From NCBI GenBank assembly GCA_028698765.1, contig JAQVVW010000096.1:1-6205 (forward strand): a DNA stretch of 6,205 nt. The letters run 5' to 3'. Position numbers and translations under genes: made by a program. A model generated the notes under the pieces. The model was not told where the DNA came from. It was given only the letters and a program-made list of their open reading frames with translations, and searched no databases. This DNA comes from Methanoculleus sp. GTDB taxonomy: Archaea > Halobacteriota > Methanomicrobia > Methanomicrobiales > Methanoculleaceae. Below are positions 1-4,989 of this stretch, piece after piece. The stretch's first letter is position 1. Each line of letters begins with the position of its first letter.

Positions 1-599
1 AACACAACCCGATGCTCGGCTGGCGCGGCATCCGCCGCGACCTCCGGAGCCCGGAGCAGTTCCGCCTGCAGGTGGAGGCGTTCAAGAGGCTCTGGGCGGC
101 GGGCTACGACAACCTCGGCGTGATGTTTCCCATGGTCAACCACCCGGACGAGTTCACCCAGGCCCGGGCGATGATGAAGGAGTGGGGCGTCGACGTGGAG
201 AACGCGACCCTCGGCGTCATGATCGAGGTCCCGGGCAGCGCCATCATGGTCGAGGAGTTCATCCAGGCCGGGATCCGGTTCGCCTCGTTCGGGACGAACG
301 ACCTCATCCAGTATACGCTCGCGATCGACCGGAACAACGAGAACGTCGCCGATATGTACCAGCCCAAGCACCCCGCCGTGCTCCGGCTGATCGACTACGC
401 GATCAGCGTCTGCCGGAAGAACGGCGTCGAGTGCTCCATCTGCGGCCAGGCCGGCTCCGACCCCGAGATGGTCACGTGGCTCGTCGAGCACGGCATCTCC
501 AGCGTCTCGGCGAACATCGATGCGGTCCCCCGCATCCGTGAGGCCGTAGCGCGCAAAGAGCGCCAGATTCTCCTTGATGCGGCGAGAAGAAATGCGTGA
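1..599 (+). CDS. ppsA: Phosphoenolpyruvate synthase, C-terminal part (5' end outside window)
   Basis: Only the C-terminal PEP-utilising TIM-barrel region is present, about 199 residues read from base 3; the full-length family is roughly 750-800 residues. The enzyme converts pyruvate, ATP and water to PEP, AMP and phosphate in the cytoplasm, the entry to gluconeogenesis in methanogens. The fragment opens with HNPMLGWRG, the conserved substrate-binding stretch of the barrel. Next come the acidic metal-binding motif MIEVPGSA (219-242) and FGTNDLIQYTLAIDR (288-332), with the conserved Asn-Asp. The active-site cysteine motif SICGQAGSDP follows, with the Cys codon at 441-443. The segment GISSVSANIDAV is the usual end of the barrel. 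The first ATG seen (12) is internal, because the homology continues through base 3 to the window edge. The stop (597-599) overlaps the start of mfnA by 8 bases, suggesting one transcript. Pyruvate phosphate dikinase is the related alternative, but CGQA rather than CGEHGG favours PEP synthase. Confidence 0.93.
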   Translation, partial: HNPMLGWRGIRRDLRSPEQFRLQVEAFKRLWAAGYDNLGVMFPMVNHPDEFTQARAMMKEWGVDVENATLGVMIEVPGSAIMVEEFIQAGIRFASFGTNDLIQYTLAIDRNNENVADMYQPKHPAVLRLIDYAISVCRKNGVECSICGQAGSDPEMVTWLVEHGISSVSANIDAVPRIREAVARKERQILLDAARRNA

Positions 600-1689
600 A
601 GTTGGTTGCCCTGAGGAGGACCTCTTCTCCTTCCTCCTTGCCCGGCGGCAGGAGGACCTCGGCTACCGGAATATCCTGAGTTCGATGTGCACGCCGCCGC
701 ACCCGGTCGCGGCGCGGGCGCATGCCATGTTCCTCGAGACCAACCTCGGCGATCCCGGGCTCTTTCCGGGGACGGCCGCGCTCGAGGATTTCCTTGTCCG
801 GAGACTCGGCGCCCTGATGCACCATGCGGACGCCGGGGGGTACGCGACGAGCGGCGGGACGGAGTCAAACATCCAGGCGCTGCGGATCGCAAAGAAACAA
901 AAGTCGGTGAAGTCCCCGAACGTCGTCGTCCCGGCATCGAGCCACTTTTCGTTCACGAAGGCCTGCGACATCCTGTCACTTGAGATGCGGACGGTGCCGC
1001 TCGATGACGCGTTCCGGATGGACACGGAGGCGGTCGACGGCTTCATAGACAACAATACGATCGCGCTCGTCGGGGTCGCCGGGACGACGGAGTACGGCAT
1101 GGTCGACCCCATCGCCCGGCTCTCGGAGATCGCCCTCGACCGTGATATATTCCTTCACGTCGACGCCGCGTTCGGCGGAATGGTCGTCCCGTTCCTCGAC
1201 CGGCCGATCCCGTTCGACTTCCGGCTCCCGGGCGTCTCCTCCATCTCCGTCGACCCCCACAAAATGGGGATGAGCACCATCCCTGCGGGCTGCCTTCTTA
1301 CGCGGAACCCGGAATGGTTCGCGTGTCTCAACGTCGACACCCCCTACCTGACGGTGAAGCGGGAGTGCACCCTTGCCGGAACCCGGCCGGGGGCGTCGGT
1401 GGCCGCGGCGGTCGCCGTCCTCGAGTACCTGGGGATGGACGGGATGCGGGCGGTGGTCGCCGGGTGCATGGAGAATACCCGGAGGCTGATCGAGGGGATG
1501 GAGACGCTCGGCTGCCCGAGAGCCGTCTCCCCCGACGTCAACGTGGCGACGTTCTCCTGCGACCGTGCGCCCCCCGGGTGGCGGGTCTCGACGACCCGGA
1601 ACGGGCATATGCGGATCGTCTGCATGCCCCACGTCACCCGCGACGTGGTCGAGCGGTTCCTTGTAGACATGGGTGATATCGATGCTTGA
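592..1689 (+). CDS. mfnA: L-tyrosine decarboxylase / probable L-aspartate decarboxylase MfnA
   Basis: This is a PLP-dependent group II decarboxylase of about 365 residues. In Methanocaldococcus the family makes tyramine from tyrosine for methanofuran, the C1 carrier of the first step of methanogenesis; in other archaea it makes beta-alanine from aspartate for coenzyme A. Visible family signatures are ETNLGDPGLFPGT near residue 49, SGGTESN (87-93) binding the cofactor phosphate, and HVDAAFGG (189-196) with the His and Asp that hold PLP. SVDPHKMGMSTIP carries the Schiff-base lysine at residue 224, and MRIVCMPHVTRD lies near the C terminus. I chose the ATG at 592 because it gives the usual N terminus (MREVGCPEEDL), follows a purine-rich stretch, and overlaps the ppsA stop as ATGCGTGA. 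In-frame TTG 574 and ATG 577 would add 6 or 5 residues and cannot be excluded. The sequence alone does not decide between tyrosine and aspartate as substrate. Confidence 0.94.
   Translation: MREVGCPEEDLFSFLLARRQEDLGYRNILSSMCTPPHPVAARAHAMFLETNLGDPGLFPGTAALEDFLVRRLGALMHHADAGGYATSGGTESNIQALRIAKKQKSVKSPNVVVPASSHFSFTKACDILSLEMRTVPLDDAFRMDTEAVDGFIDNNTIALVGVAGTTEYGMVDPIARLSEIALDRDIFLHVDAAFGGMVVPFLDRPIPFDFRLPGVSSISVDPHKMGMSTIPAGCLLTRNPEWFACLNVDTPYLTVKRECTLAGTRPGASVAAAVAVLEYLGMDGMRAVVAGCMENTRRLIEGMETLGCPRAVSPDVNVATFSCDRAPPGWRVSTTRNGHMRIVCMPHVTRDVVERFLVDMGDIDA
1672..1677 (+). promoter_or_regulatory. Ribosome binding site of hpt (GGTGAT)
   Basis: GGTGAT matches the complement of the archaeal 16S rRNA 3' end and lies 4 bases before the ATG at 1682. 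It is inside the last codons of mfnA. It decides the hpt start: the GTG at 1673 falls within this site and cannot be the start if the site is used. Confidence 0.75.
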
Positions 1690-2233
1690 ACGACTGATCT
1701 ATTCGCTGGAAACCTCCCCGGTCATGAAGCGGGGAGAGTACAACTACTTTATCAACCCGATCACCGACGGGGTGCCGCTCCTCGAGCCCGCGCTCCTCCG
1801 CGAGATCGGGTGCGCCATGGTGCGGATCCTCGACCTGAAAGACGTCGACAAGATCGTCGTCTGCGAGGCGATGGGCATCCACATCGGCGTTGCCTTCTCG
1901 ATGATGACGGACATCCCCCTCGTGGTCGTCCGAAAACGCCCCTACGGCCTCCCCGGCGAGGTCGCGGTCCACCAGGCCACCGGCTACTCGAAGGGCGAGC
2001 TCTACCTGAACGGCGTCAATCCGGGCGACCGGGTCGTGATCATCGACGACGTCTGCAGCACCGGCGGGACGCTCCGCGCCCTCATCAGCGCGATTGAGGT
2101 GACGGGCGCCGAGATCGCCGACATCTGCGTGGTCATCGGCCGGGGGGACGCGGATATCGGCCGGCCGCTCAAGACCCTGGTGAAGATCGAGGTCTCCGAG
2201 ACGCAGGTGCGTGTCGTTGATTCCTGTCTCTGA
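1682..2233 (+). CDS. hpt: Archaeal hypoxanthine/guanine phosphoribosyltransferase
   Basis: This purine-salvage enzyme transfers phosphoribosyl from PRPP to hypoxanthine or guanine, giving IMP or GMP, in the cytoplasm. The product is 183 residues, normal for the archaeal type I phosphoribosyltransferase family. It begins MLERLIYSLETSPV and has the family stretches YNYFINPITDGVPL, KRPYGLPGEVAVHQ and TGYSKGELYLNG. The PRPP-binding signature VVIIDDVCSTGGT lies at about residues 118-130, with the two acidic residues and the STGGT phosphate loop. The start at ATG 1682 is supported by a GGTGAT site 4 bases upstream and by an 8-base overlap with the mfnA stop (ATGCTTGA). The 3' end overlaps dph2 by about 23 bases. 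Related paralogues in archaea include PRTase-like regulators such as GfcR, but no N-terminal DNA-binding domain is present here, so an enzyme is the better call. The purine preference is taken from the family. Confidence 0.92.
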   Translation: MLERLIYSLETSPVMKRGEYNYFINPITDGVPLLEPALLREIGCAMVRILDLKDVDKIVVCEAMGIHIGVAFSMMTDIPLVVVRKRPYGLPGEVAVHQATGYSKGELYLNGVNPGDRVVIIDDVCSTGGTLRALISAIEVTGAEIADICVVIGRGDADIGRPLKTLVKIEVSETQVRVVDSCL

Positions 2234-3164
2234 TCTCATCGAGCGGCTCCGCGAGCGCGGGGCGCGGTCGGTCGCCCTCCAGTTCCCCGCCGGGCTCGCC
2301 CGGCAGGCGCCGGGGACGGCCGCCGCCCTCCGCAACGCGGGTTTCGAGGTGATCGTCAGCGGCGACCCCTGCTACGGGGCCTGCGACCTCGCGCTCGACG
2401 CCCTCGCGCTCGCGGACGTCCTGGTGCACTTCGGCCACGCTCCAATCGATGAGCGCTCCGATGTACTCTACGAGCCCGTCCGGTTCGACTTCGACGTAAC
2501 CGTGCTCGAGCGCGCCCTTCCTCTTCTTTCCGCCCGCCGGATCGGCCTCGTCACCACCGTCCAGCACGTCCACCTCCTCGGCGCGATGACGGCGTATCTC
2601 GCCGACCACGGCATCGAGGCGATCGTCGCACCCGGCGACGGCCGGACACCGACTCCTGGGCAGGTGCTCGGGTGCAACTTCGCCGCCGCTCGTGCGACGG
2701 GGGCGGAGGAGGTTCTCTTCGTCGGGACCGGGGTCTTTCACCCCATCGGTATCCGGCTCGCGACCCGGGCCCGTGTCGTCGCGCTCGACCCCTACACCGG
2801 CGAGGGAGAGGTGGTGGACGCCGACCGCCTGGTCCGCCGCCGCGCCGCGGTGATGGAGAAGGCGCGGGACGCCGCGAACTACGGGATCATCGTCAGCACG
2901 AAGAGCGGGCAGCAGCGGATGGACCTCGCGCGAAGGCTCGCCGCCCTCTCCAACCGGGCGTTCCTGGTCGCGATGCGCGAGGTCTCGCCCGCCGAGATGC
3001 TCGACCTCGGGTTTGCCGCTTACGTGAACACCGCCTGCCCCCGGCTCGCCTACGACGACCAGGTCCGATTCCCCGTCCCGGTGCTGACCCCGCCGGAGTT
3101 CGAGATCCTCTGCGGCGCCCGGGACTGGGACGACTATACCATCGACGAGTACCTCGCGCCATGA
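2211..3164 (+). CDS. dph2: Diphthamide biosynthesis enzyme Dph2 (3-amino-3-carboxypropyl transferase)
   Basis: Archaeal Dph2 is a homodimeric [4Fe-4S] enzyme. It cleaves S-adenosylmethionine non-classically to a 3-amino-3-carboxypropyl radical and attaches that group to a histidine of elongation factor 2, the first step of diphthamide synthesis. The 317-residue product has the three cluster cysteines, one per repeat domain: Cys54 in GDPCYGACD, Cys155 in LGCNF and Cys276 in NTACPRLAYDD. Other family features are ALQFPAGL (22-29), TTVQHVH, FVGTGVFHPIGI (170-181) and the ending PPEFEILCG. Spacing and length fit the archaeal form, and nothing is missing. The start is uncertain: GTG 2211 gives MSLIPVSDLIERL, while TTG 2217 has better spacing (7 bases) from a GGTG at 2206-2209. 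The gene overlaps hpt upstream and shares ATGA with the methyltransferase downstream, so coupled translation is likely. Confidence 0.93.
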   Translation: MSLIPVSDLIERLRERGARSVALQFPAGLARQAPGTAAALRNAGFEVIVSGDPCYGACDLALDALALADVLVHFGHAPIDERSDVLYEPVRFDFDVTVLERALPLLSARRIGLVTTVQHVHLLGAMTAYLADHGIEAIVAPGDGRTPTPGQVLGCNFAAARATGAEEVLFVGTGVFHPIGIRLATRARVVALDPYTGEGEVVDADRLVRRRAAVMEKARDAANYGIIVSTKSGQQRMDLARRLAALSNRAFLVAMREVSPAEMLDLGFAAYVNTACPRLAYDDQVRFPVPVLTPPEFEILCGARDWDDYTIDEYLAP

Positions 3165-3772
3165 ACCTGCGCCACCTTGAGATGCGGCTCGAGCGCCTCG
3201 CGGGGTTCGAGCGGCCGACCGCCCGGCTCGAACAGTACCAGACCCCGGCGCCGGTGGCGGCACGGCTCCTCCACCACGCCGCGATGCAGGGGGCGATCGA
3301 GGGGAGAGCGGTCTCTGACCTCGGGTGCGGGACGGGAATCCTCGCCTGCGGCGCGGCGCTCCTCGGCGCCTCCCCGGTGACCGGGATCGACATCGACCCG
3401 GCGGCGATCGAGGTCGCCCGGCGGAACGCGGAGACGGTCGGGGTCTCCGTCGATTTCCTGGTCGCCGACGTCGGCGCCCCCGGCGTCGATTGGGGTGCGC
3501 TCGCCTGCGACACCGTCGTGATGAACGCGCCGTTCGGGGCGCAGAAAGCGCACGCCGACCGGCCGTTCATCGACCGGGCGCTCGAACTCGCGGGTGAGGT
3601 CTACGGCATCTTCAACGAGGGCTCGACACCCTTCGTCGCCGCCTACACCGAAGGCCGTGCGATGATCGAGGAGGTGATCCGGTGCGCATTCCCGATGAAG
3701 CGGACGTTTGCGCACCACCGTAAAGACCGGGTGGATATTACCGTAGAGGTCATACACTTGAGGCGGATCTAA
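3161..3772 (+). CDS. METTL5-like RNA N6-adenine methyltransferase
   Basis: This is a class I SAM-dependent methyltransferase of 203 residues, similar to the archaeal METTL5 family (COG2263 type). Human METTL5 makes m6A at one position of 18S rRNA near the decoding site; a matching role on archaeal 16S rRNA is inference. The order of motifs is LEQYQTP (23-29), the SAM loop DLGCGTGIL (53-61), GIDIDP (75-80) with the ribose-binding acid, and the catalytic motif MNAPFGAQKAHADRPF (121-136). The end, FAHHRKDRVDITVEVI (183-198), resembles the basic C-terminal element of METTL5. The catalytic NPPF of adenine-N6 enzymes reads NAPF here. The start ATG at 3161 overlaps the dph2 stop as ATGA. The reading frame stays open 163 codons upstream, but that part lies inside dph2 in another frame and is not coding. 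The target site and any TRMT112-like partner are not shown by the sequence. Confidence 0.87.
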   Translation: MNLRHLEMRLERLAGFERPTARLEQYQTPAPVAARLLHHAAMQGAIEGRAVSDLGCGTGILACGAALLGASPVTGIDIDPAAIEVARRNAETVGVSVDFLVADVGAPGVDWGALACDTVVMNAPFGAQKAHADRPFIDRALELAGEVYGIFNEGSTPFVAAYTEGRAMIEEVIRCAFPMKRTFAHHRKDRVDITVEVIHLRRI

Positions 3773-3776
3773 TACC

Positions 3777-4946
3777 GTGACCTCCAATACCAAATCCGTC
3801 TGGGGGCTCTCCGCCGCCCACCTGGTGACCGATCTCTACTCGCCCGTCCTCCCGGCAATCCTCCCGCTCCTCATCGCGGAGCAGGGCTACTCGTTCTTCC
3901 TCGCGGGGCTGATTGTCACGGTCTACAACCTCACGTCGTCGTTCGTGCAGCCGCTCGTCGGCTGGGTCTTCGACACCCGGGGGTTTGCCGTCCACATCGG
4001 CACGAGCGTCGCCATCAGCGCGATCTTCATCTCCATCGTCGGGCTGCTCGACAACTACTACCTCGTCCTCGCGTCCGTAGCCGTCGCGGCGCTCGGGCAC
4101 GCCTTCTTCCACCCGAGCGCGCTCGGCACCGTCAGCCGCCTGACCCGGGACGCGAGCCGGGGCCGGATCACCTCCTACTTCGTCATCGGCGGCAACCTGG
4201 GCTACGCCATCGGCCCCATCTGCGCAGGGATAGCCGTCGGGCTGATGGGCCTCCCGGGCCTCGCCCTGCTCGCCGTTCCCGGCCTCGTGATGGCGGTGGT
4301 GCTCCGGCGCATCCTGCCCGCCCCCGACCGCAGCGCCGTCCCAGACCCCGTCGCCCCGGCTACCCGCCCCTCCTACAGGGCGGTCGGCCTTCTTGTCGCG
4401 GCATCAGGCCTCCGGGCATGGGCGATCTTCGGCTCGGTCGCCTTCCTCCCCACCATCCTCACGATGCGGGGGTTCGACCTCGTGACCGCGAACATCCTGG
4501 TCTCGGGGATGCTCATCGCCGGGGTCGTGGGGCAGGTCGTCGGCGGCGCGCTCTCCGACCGCTACGGCCGCAAAGAGTACACCATCCTGGGCCTTGTCAT
4601 CGCCATCCCGCCGTTCGTCGTATTCCTCACCACGGGAGGAATCGTCTCGCTCGTCGCGCTGATGATCTTCGGGTTCATCCTCTGGTCGACCTTCGCCGTC
4701 ACCGTCGCGATGGCCCACGAGATAGCCCCCGGAAACGTCGGGCTCGTCTCCGGGCTGATGCTCGGGCTCGCGGTCGGCGTCGGCGGGATGGGGGTCTCGG
4801 TAACCGGTTGGATCGCCGATATCTCGACGCTCACGCTCGGCCTCACCACGATCCCGCTCGCGATCATCCTCGCCGTGCCGCTCTTCCTCCTCGTCCCCTA
4901 CCCCTGGAAGTCCCTCGTACGGGGCCGGCTCCCCACCCGGGGATGA
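3777..4946 (+). CDS. MFS transporter, fosmidomycin-resistance (Fsr)-like family
   Basis: This is a major facilitator superfamily membrane protein of 389 residues with about twelve hydrophobic segments: roughly 11-33, 41-64, 72-91, 94-118, 133-156, 158-178, 203-226, 240-258, 268-286, 289-312, 323-346 and 353-374. A Pro- and Ala-rich cytoplasmic loop (181-200) separates the two halves. HLVTDLYSPVLPAILPLL, NLTSSFVQPLVGW and FFHPSALGTVSRL resemble bacterial Fsr-type exporters. GGALSDRYGRKE (257-267) is the MFS loop motif between helices 8 and 9. The natural substrate cannot be read from the sequence; archaea lack the DXR target of fosmidomycin, so the family name should not be taken as function. 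The start is GTG at 3777, the only usable start after the in-frame stop at 3759, and it lies 4 bases after the methyltransferase stop. No clear ribosome binding site is seen, so translation probably depends on coupling. The stop codon sits inside the left arm of an inverted repeat. Confidence 0.9.
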   Translation: MTSNTKSVWGLSAAHLVTDLYSPVLPAILPLLIAEQGYSFFLAGLIVTVYNLTSSFVQPLVGWVFDTRGFAVHIGTSVAISAIFISIVGLLDNYYLVLASVAVAALGHAFFHPSALGTVSRLTRDASRGRITSYFVIGGNLGYAIGPICAGIAVGLMGLPGLALLAVPGLVMAVVLRRILPAPDRSAVPDPVAPATRPSYRAVGLLVAASGLRAWAIFGSVAFLPTILTMRGFDLVTANILVSGMLIAGVVGQVVGGALSDRYGRKEYTILGLVIAIPPFVVFLTTGGIVSLVALMIFGFILWSTFAVTVAMAHEIAPGNVGLVSGLMLGLAVGVGGMGVSVTGWIADISTLTLGLTTIPLAIILAVPLFLLVPYPWKSLVRGRLPTRG

Positions 4947-4989
4947 ATCGCCCCATCCCTTAAGTATCGGGAGTGCGGATTCATCCCCG
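4938..4989. repeat. Perfect 12-bp inverted repeat around the ubiB promoter
   Basis: CGGGGATGAATC (4938-4949) is the exact reverse complement of GATTCATCCCCG (4978-4989), with a 28-base spacer. A second, smaller dyad TCCC/GGGA (4956-4959 and 4969-4972) shares practically the same centre (about 4964), and this centre falls on the TATA box. The left arm includes the MFS stop codon, and the right arm ends at the base before the ubiB ATG. It could be a regulator-binding site, a looped operator or an RNA hairpin at the end of the upstream transcript. There is no U-rich tract after it, so it is not a typical archaeal terminator. Confidence 0.7.
4959..4967 (+). promoter_or_regulatory. Archaeal TATA-box promoter for ubiB (CTTAAGTAT)
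   Basis: CTTAAGTAT is the only AT-rich element in the 43-base gap between the MFS gene and ubiB. Its centre (4963) is 27 bases before the ATG at 4990, which matches the usual archaeal TATA-to-start-site distance. Transcription would therefore begin at or next to the start codon, giving a leaderless mRNA. I see no convincing purine-rich BRE directly upstream; the preceding bases are C-rich. The transcription start is inferred from spacing only. Confidence 0.65.

Noticed and set aside
574..591. Earlier mfnA starts at TTG 574 and ATG 577
   Set aside because: Neither has a ribosome binding site, and the ATG at 592 gives the better junction and N terminus. They remain possible.
1142..1159. TATA-like GTGATATATT with a short TGA/TCA dyad inside mfnA
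   Set aside because: No gene start lies at a suitable distance downstream, and the bases encode conserved MfnA residues leading into HVDAAFGG.
1634..2335. Minus-strand open frame of 233 codons opposite hpt
   Set aside because: It covers parts of three conserved + strand genes, with His, Asp and Arg-rich composition and no family match I recognise.
2672..3160. Upstream extension of the methyltransferase frame inside dph2
   Set aside because: The frame is open, but its sequence is Arg/Gly/Pro-rich with no similarity to methyltransferases. The family N terminus fits the ATG at 3161.
2169..3263. Long open frame of 364 codons on the minus strand across dph2
   Set aside because: It is antisense to a clearly conserved gene, is rich in Arg, Gly, Pro, Glu and Asp as expected for a shadow frame in GC-rich DNA, and has no recognisable motif.
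4741..4800. Repeated GGGCTC/GGCGTC words in the transporter gene
   Set aside because: These reflect Gly, Leu and Val codons of a membrane helix in GC-rich DNA, not a tandem repeat.
4938..4989. The inverted repeat as an intrinsic terminator
   Set aside because: Archaeal termination mainly needs U-rich tracts, and none follows. The 28-base loop is also long, so only a hairpin or operator role is kept as a possibility.
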